In this document: piece after piece, positions 53,177-61,833 of the stretch
How positions within the stretch are numbered: position 1 is the stretch's first letter
Layout: each line of letters begins with the position of its first letter
Made by a program: the position numbers and the translations under genes
The notes under the pieces: generated by a model
Seen by the model: the letters and a program-made list of their open reading frames with translations, nothing else
Database searches by the model: none
What the model was told of the DNA's origin: nothing
From: Kribbella voronezhensis
GTDB lineage: Bacteria; Actinomycetota; Actinomycetes; Propionibacteriales; Kribbellaceae
Reading direction: 5' to 3'
Length of the DNA stretch: 64,000 bases
Assembly: GCF_004365175.1 (NCBI RefSeq)
Contig: NZ_SOCE01000001.1
Coordinates: 1,103,154 to 1,167,153, forward strand

Positions 53177-53799
53177 CCGCGGGCGGCGACCCGGTGCGCC
53201 AGCTCCCGGAGGTCGTCGGCGAGGTCGACGCCGGAGTCGAGCATGCCCTGCATCTTGGCCGGGTCCTGCCCGCCGAACAGGCCACCGACGGTCAGCTCGT
53301 GCGCGGGCCGGTCCAGCACCTCGACCTCGTCACCCGCGGCGATCGTGCCGGTCCTCAGCACCTTGAGATAGGCACCCGGCCGTCCCTCGGTGTGGAACCG
53401 CTTGATCCAGCCGGGTATCTCCATCCGGTGCTGGAAGGTGATGCACGGGATCCGCGGCGACCGGACCATCACCTCGACCGCGTCCCCGAGCCGCCACACC
53501 TCGCCGATCAGCGCGTTGGTGATGTCGAGCCCCTCGGTCACCAGGTTCTCCCCGAACAATCCCGGCGGGATCTCCCGCCCGAGCTGCCCGGCCCACCAGG
53601 CGGCATCCTCGGCGGCGTACGCATAGAGCGCCTGATCCGGTCCGCCGTGATGCCTGGTGTCGCAGACCGAGTCCCCTTGGAGCCCGAGCTCCCCCACTGC
53701 CACCGACCCGGCTTGCGGCCGCTTGTCGATCGCCGTGAGCCCCGTGTCCTTGGGCCCCGGGATCAACTCCTCCACCACATTCACCGTCAGCAGCCGCAT
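53173..53799 (-). CDS. MOSC-domain protein
   Basis: Protein of 208 aa with the MOSC fold (YiiM-like). GDSVCDTRHHGGPDQALYAYAAEDAAWWAGQLG (about 42-75) and LFGENLVTEGLDI are the family blocks. RSPRIPCITFQHRMEIPGW includes the conserved Cys that carries the persulphide or ligates molybdenum cofactor in the family. In known members this supports reduction of N-hydroxylated compounds. ATG 53799 gives MRLLTVNVVEE; an upstream frame to 53835 lacks support. It precedes the MFS gene with a 4-nt overlap. Confidence 0.87.
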   Translation of the reverse strand: MRLLTVNVVEELIPGPKDTGLTAIDKRPQAGSVAVGELGLQGDSVCDTRHHGGPDQALYAYAAEDAAWWAGQLGREIPPGLFGENLVTEGLDITNALIGEVWRLGDAVEVMVRSPRIPCITFQHRMEIPGWIKRFHTEGRPGAYLKVLRTGTIAAGDEVEVLDRPAHELTVGGLFGGQDPAKMQGMLDSGVDLADDLRELAHRVAARG

Positions 53800-53842
53800 A
53801 CCCGCATCCTCTCCCGGCGGCCGGTCAGGTGTCACCGCGTTT

Positions 53843-54753
53843 TCAGTCCTGGATTGCTTTCACGATGGAGATGTTGCGGGTCAGCCAGTCCTGCGGGAGG
53901 GTGGCGTCGCTGCCCGCGTCCTTGAGGGTCCAGAGGACGTTGAGGAGTTGGCGGACGATGATCCAGTCGCGGGCGCGGTCCTCGTCGAGGCCGGCGGTGT
54001 CGACGATCGCGTAGAAGCGGCGGCGGAGGGCGAAACGGAGGTCACGGGCGGCGGCGAGTTCGTCCCAGCGGTTCCAGATCAGCGGGGCGACCTCGTAGTG
54101 CGGGTCACCGGACAGCGGTTTGGGGTCGATGACGAGCCAGGGTTCGCGGTCGGCCGCGAGGACGTTCTCGTAGTGCAGATCGGTGTGGATCAGGGCGCCG
54201 TCGCAGTCCGGGTCGCTCGCGAAGTCCCGGGCGAGCGCGGCCGCCTGTTCGACGTACCGGCGTGGGACCGGTGCCGAAGCGGGGAGCGCGAGCAACTCGC
54301 GAGACCACCGGGCGATCTCCCCCGAGAGCAGCTTGAACTGTGGTCCGGCCGGCACGTGCAGGCGTTTGTAGCTCGCGGCAACGATCTCGCAGGCCTCGAT
54401 CTCGTCGACCGTGGTCAGGTCCCGCGGCTGCGCACGCTCGAGCAGCAAGGCGAACCGGCGGGGATCCGCCCGCAGCAACCGGATCGCCCCGTTGCCGTCC
54501 CAGATCCGGAGCGCGAGATGCTCGGTCTCGGCCTCCCAGTGCGGGAACTGCACCTTGAGCATCGCCGCCGCGCCTTCCGGCGTACGGACAGGAACCACCA
54601 ACGCACAGTTCCCGTACTGCGCGCCGCCGTCGACCCGCAGTTTCCACTCGTCCAGCAGGTCGCGCGTCAGCCGCGGCAACTTGTCGAGCCACGCGGCCCA
54701 GTCGGAACCGCGCAAACCAACCTTGAGGAACTCCGCGGGAATCTCGACCGGCA

Positions 54754-54754
<1 letters not shown>
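53843..54754 (-). CDS. APH(6)-like aminoglycoside/hydroxyurea kinase family protein
   Basis: Protein of 303 aa of the kinase family that includes streptomycin 6-phosphotransferase. GALIHTDLHYENVLAADREPWLVIDPKPLSGDP (about 180-212) contains the catalytic HxDxxxxN and the metal-binding DPKP. VLLERAQPRDL-like text near residue 105 is the hinge. Family members phosphorylate streptomycin; soil actinobacteria also carry many homologues of unknown target, so resistance is not proven. The GTG 54754 start shares its first base with the lepA TAG stop, suggesting coupling to lepA. Confidence 0.83.
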
Positions 54755-56640
<1,886 letters not shown>

Positions 56641-56946
56641 GGAGGGATCCAGTTCATCTCAGGAGCAGTGCGGACAAGGCTCCAATCATCCCACGCCAGG
56701 CCAGTCCTTTCCGCATCGTTGTCCCTCGCCGAGCTATAAATGGTCTGGACCGCTGTCTCTCTAGTGTGACGAACATGATGCTGAGCCTGAGCCGACCAGG
56801 CCCCCCACCCGCGGCCGTCGCGGAGCGTGAAGCCGCGATCACCCCGCTCGACACCGACCAATGGCGATCCGCCGTACTCAATACCAGCCGTTCCGGCCGG
56901 TGGAATTGTCTGCGGGGGTGGGCGAGCACGTCTACGCTTCTGTCTT
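56641..56946. other. Divergent intergenic region lepA / kinase gene
   Basis: About 306 bp between lepA and the kinase gene at 56947. Apart from the 20-codon frame described above, it holds TATAGC on the minus strand (near 56740) as a candidate -10 for lepA. On the plus strand TACGCT (56933-56938) lies 8 nt before the next ATG, which again suggests a near-leaderless transcript. I see no other gene or repeat. Confidence 0.4.
56654..56716 (-). CDS. Possible 20-residue peptide upstream of lepA
   Basis: Frame of 20 codons plus TGA on the lepA strand, ending 13 bp before the lepA start. It begins [10 protein letters not shown] and ends in ALSALLLR, so it is basic at the N-terminus and then hydrophobic. 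GGCGAGGG lies 6 nt before its ATG, a good ribosome site, better than that of lepA itself. A TATAGC hexamer lies about 27 bp further upstream and may be a promoter. It could be a translated leader coupling lepA, or chance. Confidence 0.35.
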   Translation of the reverse strand: MRKGLAWRGMIGALSALLLR

Positions 56947-57852
56947 ATGGCGCACGCGGTCGGGGTACGGATGCCGTTCGAGCAGGTGCCGGTTGCGGTG
57001 CGGGAATGGGTGGAGCGCTCGCTCGGGTCGTCGGTGGTGTCGGCGAGCACGCAGCACGGTGGGTTCTCGCCCGGTGTGGCGGCCCGGCTGGTGACCGCGT
57101 CGGGGCGGCGGGCTTTCGTCAAGGCTGTCGGGTTGTCGCTGAATCCCGATACGCCGACGCTGTTCCGCAACGAGATCGCCGCCATGCAGGGGCTTGCTGC
57201 CCATTCGTTGCCGCATACCCCTTTCCTGTACGACGTGTACGACGACGGCGACTGGGTCGCGCTGCTGCTCGAGGACATCGAGGGATACCTGCCACCGCAT
57301 CCGTGGCATCCGCACGACGCGGCCCGCGTACTGGACGGCCTGGCCGAACTGACCGAGGCGCTGCAGCCTTCCCCTTGGCCGGAGGCGCCGGTCGCCGCAG
57401 TACGGAGTGAAGCGTTCCTGAGTCGGTGGGACCTGGTGATCGCCGACGGACTCGAAGTACCGGAGTGGGTGTCAGGGCGTGAGCAGGAGCTGGCTGAGCT
57501 CGCGCGGACCGGCTTGGCTGCGCTTGCGAAGGGCGACGGGCTGGCGCACTGGGACCTGCGGGCCGACAACATCCTGCTGACCGAGACGCGGGTCGTGTTC
57601 ATCGACTGGGCGCACGCCGCGCTTGCGGCGCCCTGGGCAGACACCGTGATCCTGCACGCGGACATGCGCGGGTCGGTCGAGCTGCCCGACCTCCCTGCCG
57701 ACGACGGCATCAGCGGCTTCCTCGCCGGTATCGCGGGCGGCCTCTGGTGGGGCAGCAACCAGCCGGCGCCACCAGGACTCCCCACGATCCGCGCCTGGCA
57801 ACGGGAGACGGCCCTGGTTCACCTGGACTGGCTGCACGAACGCCTGAGCTGA
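56947..57852 (+). CDS. Aminoglycoside phosphotransferase-like kinase
   Basis: Small-molecule kinase-fold protein of 301 aa (APH superfamily). GDGLAHWDLRADNILLTETRVVFIDWAHA (about 196-224) carries the catalytic Asp in HWDLRADN and the metal-binding Asp in IDWAHA. FVKAV near residue 57 supplies the ATP-anchoring Lys, and LLLEDIEG the hinge. His-Trp-Asp replaces the common His-x-Asp with Gly. The acceptor is unknown; family members act on antibiotics, choline or sugars. ATG 56947 is favoured by the -10 hexamer upstream; ATG 56971 is an alternative. The sigma factor gene begins 3 bp after its stop. Confidence 0.78.
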   Translation: MAHAVGVRMPFEQVPVAVREWVERSLGSSVVSASTQHGGFSPGVAARLVTASGRRAFVKAVGLSLNPDTPTLFRNEIAAMQGLAAHSLPHTPFLYDVYDDGDWVALLLEDIEGYLPPHPWHPHDAARVLDGLAELTEALQPSPWPEAPVAAVRSEAFLSRWDLVIADGLEVPEWVSGREQELAELARTGLAALAKGDGLAHWDLRADNILLTETRVVFIDWAHAALAAPWADTVILHADMRGSVELPDLPADDGISGFLAGIAGGLWWGSNQPAPPGLPTIRAWQRETALVHLDWLHERLS

Positions 57853-57854
57853 CG

Positions 57855-58412
57855 ATGCAGCGTTTCACCCCGCGAGGCGTCTTAGGGGGTGTGACGAACC
57901 ACATCGTGGCCCTGGTGCAGTCCGAAGGCACGCCAGTCGCCATCTCCGAGCTGTACCGGCAGCACTGGGTCGGCCTGGTCCGACTGGCGGTGCTGGTCGT
58001 CGACGACCCGGAGTCGGCGGAGGACGTCGTACAGGAGGTCTTCACCGAGCTCTACCGCAAGTGGCCGCTCGACGACTCCGCAAAGGTCCTCGGCTACCTG
58101 CGGACGGCGGTGCTGAACCGGAGCCGCTCTGTACTGCGCAGACGCAGGGTGGCCCGGCTCTACATCCCACCTTCCGCCCGCTCGGGTGACTCGGCGGAAA
58201 GCGCGGCCGAGCTCGGTGAAAGCCGGCGGGAAGTGCAGCGGGCCCTGCAGGCGCTGCCCATCCGGTCCCGCGAGGTGCTCGTCCTGCGGTACTACCTCGA
58301 TCTCCCGTACGCCGAGATCGCCCAGACGCTGGGCATCAGCGAGTCCACCGCCCGGGCCACCTCGTCCCGCGCCCTCGCCGCCCTCACGAAAAAGCTGAAG
58401 GAACCCCGATGA
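57855..58412 (+). CDS. ECF sigma factor, SigE-family (second)
   Basis: Sigma factor of up to 185 aa. ISELYRQHWVGLVRLAVLVVDDPESAEDVVQEVFTELYRKW is region 2, and LPIRSREVLVLRYYLDLPYAEIAQTLGISESTARATSSRALAAL is region 4. It has the same domain plan as the factor at 19856-20365. Start uncertain: ATG 57855 lies 3 bp after the kinase stop, while GTG 57891 follows AGGGGG at only 2 nt. It overlaps the next gene by 4 nt, so a membrane-anchored partner is again co-translated. Confidence 0.82.
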   Translation: MQRFTPRGVLGGVTNHIVALVQSEGTPVAISELYRQHWVGLVRLAVLVVDDPESAEDVVQEVFTELYRKWPLDDSAKVLGYLRTAVLNRSRSVLRRRRVARLYIPPSARSGDSAESAAELGESRREVQRALQALPIRSREVLVLRYYLDLPYAEIAQTLGISESTARATSSRALAALTKKLKEPR

Positions 58413-59584
58413 CCGACACCGAGACCCGCCTGCGCGACTACCTGGACTCGATGGCCGCCACCGTCCCCGACGAGCCCCCCGGCCTCGAGCTGACCCCTCG
58501 CCGCCAACGCCACTGGCCAGTAGCCCTCGCCGCCGCCGCGATGGTCGTCATCGCCGTCCCCGTCGCAATCCACCTCTCCGACCGGGACAAGGCAACCCCA
58601 CCTCCCCCGGCCGAAACCACCGGCAACGAACTGCGGCTCCCGTACGTGCTGCAGGGCGCCGGTCCCGGCACATTGCACGACGGCAAGCAAACGGTGACCT
58701 GGCCCCGTGGCCTGGATGCCCCGCTGGGACGAGTGAACGGCGGATGGCTGACGGTCCAGGAGAGCATCCCCAGCAAGATCGGCGTCGGCACGCCGGACGG
58801 GCGATTCCGGCAGATAGGACCGACCGGGGCCGACTTCGGCACCCTGTCACCGGACCGGTCGAAGGTCGTCATGAGTCACGAACTCGGCAACGGGAAGACA
58901 CGGATCGGCGTGTACTCCGTGGCCGGCGGCAAGGAACTCGCCGCGATCACGCTGCCCTTCGCGCCAACGATCATCTGGGCCTGGAACCAGGCCGGGATCT
59001 GGCTCGGATCGGAGAACGACGTCGGTGCACAGCCGATGCTCTGGCAGCCATCCAAAGGGCAGCCGGTGCAGCTCTCGATCCCCGGGTTCGACGCAAGCCT
59101 GGTGGGCGCCACCGACACCGACAAGGTCCAGGTCGTGACCCGCACCGACAAGGGCAGGGCCTGGTGTCTGAAAGTGGGATCGGTCAAGGGCACCGGTCTT
59201 GCGGTCGACCGTGAATACTGTGGCACCGGCAACCAGTTCTCTCCGACCGTGTCTCCCGATGGCAGGACCATGATCTACCCCGGATCGTCGTCTTCGGTCG
59301 ACGGTAAGCGCACTGTCGTTCCGCAGCCGGTGGCGATCGATGTGGCCACCGGCAAGGTGACGAAGCTGCGGCTACCGCAGGAGATGCCCAGCTATCCCCC
59401 GCCGGTCTTCGAAGACGACACGCATCTCATCTACACCGACACCTCGGTCGGGGGAGGCACGCCACCGGGACAGGCTCCCGCCACCGACGGCAAACCGGTC
59501 ATCCGCTGTGAGGTCACCTCGGGAGATTGCCAGTTGCTGTTCACCACACCGGAGGGAGTCTTCCTCTTGATCGGCCGCGGCTGA
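58409..59584 (+). CDS. Single-helix membrane protein, sigma factor partner
   Basis: Protein of 391 aa, co-translated with the preceding sigma factor (ATGA). A charged cytoplasmic segment (1-35) precedes one membrane helix (about 37-55). A large extracytoplasmic part follows, made of repeating strands with blocks such as TLSPDRSKVVMSHELGNGKTRIGVYSV and TVSPDGRTMIYPG. Such SPDG-type repeats point to a beta-propeller of the TolB/WD40-like kind. No zinc anti-sigma motif is visible. By topology it could hold the sigma factor at the membrane and respond outside; this is inference. A strong terminator follows at 59594. Confidence 0.7.
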   Translation: MTDTETRLRDYLDSMAATVPDEPPGLELTPRRQRHWPVALAAAAMVVIAVPVAIHLSDRDKATPPPPAETTGNELRLPYVLQGAGPGTLHDGKQTVTWPRGLDAPLGRVNGGWLTVQESIPSKIGVGTPDGRFRQIGPTGADFGTLSPDRSKVVMSHELGNGKTRIGVYSVAGGKELAAITLPFAPTIIWAWNQAGIWLGSENDVGAQPMLWQPSKGQPVQLSIPGFDASLVGATDTDKVQVVTRTDKGRAWCLKVGSVKGTGLAVDREYCGTGNQFSPTVSPDGRTMIYPGSSSSVDGKRTVVPQPVAIDVATGKVTKLRLPQEMPSYPPPVFEDDTHLIYTDTSVGGGTPPGQAPATDGKPVIRCEVTSGDCQLLFTTPEGVFLLIGRG

Positions 59585-59593
59585 TCAAGCCGA

Positions 59594-59633
59594 AGCCGGC
59601 TGCGCCCTGGGGGTGCGCAGCCGGCTCGGTTTC
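59594..59633 (+). terminator. Intrinsic terminator
   Basis: AGCCGGCTGCGC (59594-59605) and GCGCAGCCGGCT (59615-59626) form a perfect 12-bp stem with a 9-nt loop, followed by CGGTTTCTC. It closes the kinase-sigma-membrane protein unit. Confidence 0.8.
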
Positions 59634-59748
59634 TCCTCAGCTGGGGTGGATGTGCATCGCCCTGGCCGGGTGTTCCGTTCTTGACCGTGGATGGCACGCT
59701 CGGTCCAGCAGCCGTCACGGGGAATCACCGTCATCGCGGAGGAACCAC

Positions 59749-60216
59749 ATGCCCGACTTCGAGGCGTCCATCACCGTCGATGCACCCCCGGACCACCTCT
59801 ACGCCCTGATCAGCGACCTCCCGCGGATGGGCGAATGGAGCCCTGAATGCACCCGCGTCACCTGGGTCGGCAGTACGACGTACGCCGTACCGGGGGCGCG
59901 TTTCGTCGGGTACAACCGGGCAGGGGCGATCCGCTGGTTCACGCAGGGCGTGGTGATCGATGCGGACCCGGGCCGGCGGTTCTCGTTCCGGATCCACTTC
60001 GGGCCGATCCAGGTCGCCTTCTGGAGCTACGACCTCGCCGCCACCCCGACCGGCTGCCAGATCACCGAGTCCTGGACCGACCACCGTCCAGTCGTCCTGC
60101 GCCGCCCCCTCGCGCTCGTCTTCGGCATTCGCCGCGACCGGAACATCGCCGGGATCCACCACACCCTCGAGGCCCTCAAGACCGCCGCCGAGTCACCGGC
60201 CTCCAGTGCGTCCTGA
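59749..60216 (+). CDS. SRPBCC-family (polyketide cyclase-like) protein
   Basis: Protein of 155 aa with the START/SRPBCC helix-grip fold. FEASITVDAPPDHLYALISDLPRMGEWSPEC (about 3-33) is the classic opening of the family, with the DLP...WSPE motif. A short cysteine-poor beta sheet and the C-terminal long helix (GIHHTLEALKTAAE) follow. Members bind hydrophobic ligands or act as cyclases; the ligand is unknown. GGAGG sits 6 nt before ATG 59749, which overrides the longer open frame. It lies alone between a terminator and the rpsT promoter region. Confidence 0.82.
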   Translation: MPDFEASITVDAPPDHLYALISDLPRMGEWSPECTRVTWVGSTTYAVPGARFVGYNRAGAIRWFTQGVVIDADPGRRFSFRIHFGPIQVAFWSYDLAATPTGCQITESWTDHRPVVLRRPLALVFGIRRDRNIAGIHHTLEALKTAAESPASSAS

Positions 60217-60306
60217 CCGGCCTGCGGGAACGATGGCGGGGCGGATCGGGGTCCAGCGGCCCTGTAGAGTGGGCACCGAAGGCAGGCGTCGGTACCGTTG
60301 CTCGGT

Positions 60307-60336
60307 TTGGTGCTGACCAGGGCTTCTTGCTAGTCT
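60307..60336 (+). promoter_or_regulatory. Candidate rpsT promoter
   Basis: TTGGTG (60307-60312) and TAGTCT (60331-60336) with an 18-bp spacer give a plausible housekeeping promoter. The leader to the rpsT start is then about 80 nt. Confidence 0.35.
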
Positions 60337-60424
60337 GTCTCTTCGCGCGTGTGCGTTGGTACTCACCCGTGCACGCACCACCTTTCCTGTATTGACCGCA
60401 AACTCCTGATCGAGGCTCTGCTCC

Positions 60425-60685
60425 GTGGCGAACATCAAGTCCCAGATCAAGCGCAACCGCCAGAACGAGGCTGCGCGGCTTCGCAACAAGTCTGTGAAGT
60501 CGACCCTCAAGACGGCAGTTCGCCGCTTCCGTGAGGCCGCCGACGCCGGCGACGCCGCGAAGGCGCAGGAGAACGCCCGCGTGGCGGCTCGCCTGCTCGA
60601 CAAGGCCGCCAGCAAGGGCGTCATCCACGCCAACCAGGCTGCCAACCGGAAGTCGTCCATCTTCAAGAAGGCCGCTTCACTCTGA
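60425..60685 (+). CDS. rpsT: Ribosomal protein bS20
   Basis: Small-subunit protein of 86 aa, all-helical and strongly basic, binding 16S r[24 protein letters not shown] at the start and [17 protein letters not shown] at the end are characteristic. The start codon is GTG, which is unusual for a ribosomal protein but required by the conserved N-terminus. A long leader of about 200 bp and a strong terminator isolate it as a single-gene unit. It is convergent with holA, the usual arrangement in actinobacteria. Confidence 0.97.
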   Translation: MANIKSQIKRNRQNEAARLRNKSVKSTLKTAVRRFREAADAGDAAKAQENARVAARLLDKAASKGVIHANQAANRKSSIFKKAASL

Positions 60686-60695
60686 TCGCGCCCTG

Positions 60696-60736
60696 ACGAT
60701 CGGCCCATCCGCCAGCGGACCGGGCCGATCGTTTTT
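60696..60736 (+). terminator. rpsT intrinsic terminator
   Basis: ACGATCGGCCC (60696-60706) pairs with GGGCCGATCGT (60722-60732), an 11-bp perfect stem, and five T (60732-60736) follow. Good by any GC-rich standard. Confidence 0.9.
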
Positions 60737-60767
60737 GCGTACCCGAAACCGCCAGGCGCGTTGAACG

Positions 60768-61751
60768 TCAGCGGCGGCCGTGGGCGCGGCTGACGGTGAT
60801 GACCATGCGCTCGAGCGCGTAACCGGCATCACCCGAGGCACCTTTGACGTCGGCGTCTGCCTGAGCGACCGCCTTGATCGCAGTCGCCAGACCGCCCGCG
60901 GTCCAGCCGCGTGCCTGCTGCTTGAGCGTCTTCAACTTCCACGGCGGTACGCCGACCTCGCGCGCCAGGTCCGCCTCGCGCAGACCGCTCGGCGCACTCG
61001 TGTACTTCGCCAGCCCACGCAGCCCGCCCGCCATCGCACTCGTCACGAGGACAGCCGCGACTCCGCAGTCCAGTGCCCAGCGCAGTTGCTCGAGCGCCGG
61101 CTCCGTCCGCCCCGCGATCGCGGCGTCGGCCACGGCGAAGCTGGTCACCTCGGCGCGGCCGCCGAAGTACTGACCGATGAGGTCCTGGTTGACCGGCTGG
61201 CCGTCCGAATCCGACACCAGCTGCGAACACGCACCGGCCAGCGCCCGCAGATCATGTCCGACAGCATCGACCAGCGCCGTCGCCGCCCGTTCGTCGATAC
61301 TCCCGCCCAGCAGGCGGACCTCACCGAGCACGAACTGCGGCAGCTCCCAGGTCTTCGGCGCCGTCGCGACCACCTCGTTGACCGAGGCCTTCCGCAACTT
61401 GTCGAGAACGGCCTTGCCCTTCTGCCCGCCGGAGTGCACCAGCACCACCAGTACGTCGTCCGCCGGCGCACCGGCGTACTCCAGCAGGTGCGGCACCATC
61501 TCGGCCGGCAGGTTCTCCAGTGCCCGCAGCACCAGCACGCGCTCGGTCGCGAACAGCGAAGGACCCGTCAGCTCGGCGAACACCCCGACATCGAGATCCG
61601 CCGCCACGACGTCGGTCACCTCGACGTCGACGCTCCCTTTCGAGACCGCCGCGATCGCAGACCGCACCGCCCGGTCGGCCAGGAACGTCTCGGCCCCCGT
61701 CACCAGCAGGACATCCCCAAGCTTGGGCGCAGAATTCTTTCGAGCTGCCAT
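60768..61751 (-). CDS. holA: DNA polymerase III delta subunit (HolA)
   Basis: Clamp-loader subunit of 327 aa that opens the beta sliding clamp. The fold is poorly conserved in sequence, but LGDVLLVTGAETFLADRAV at the start, LEYAGAPADDVLVVLVHSGGQKGKAVLDKL (about 90-120) and the closing ALERMVITVSRAHGRR fit actinobacterial HolA. The position between comEC and rpsT supports it strongly. ATG 61751 is preferred to 61787. About 80 bp separate it from comEC on the same strand. Confidence 0.88.
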   Translation of the reverse strand: MAARKNSAPKLGDVLLVTGAETFLADRAVRSAIAAVSKGSVDVEVTDVVAADLDVGVFAELTGPSLFATERVLVLRALENLPAEMVPHLLEYAGAPADDVLVVLVHSGGQKGKAVLDKLRKASVNEVVATAPKTWELPQFVLGEVRLLGGSIDERAATALVDAVGHDLRALAGACSQLVSDSDGQPVNQDLIGQYFGGRAEVTSFAVADAAIAGRTEPALEQLRWALDCGVAAVLVTSAMAGGLRGLAKYTSAPSGLREADLAREVGVPPWKLKTLKQQARGWTAGGLATAIKAVAQADADVKGASGDAGYALERMVITVSRAHGRR

Positions 61752-61833
61752 AACCCCGCCAGCATCCCACGCCCCACCGACAACCACCGAACCACACCGA
61801 TCCCCCTGACCTCCTCACGGCTGCTCGGTTGCG

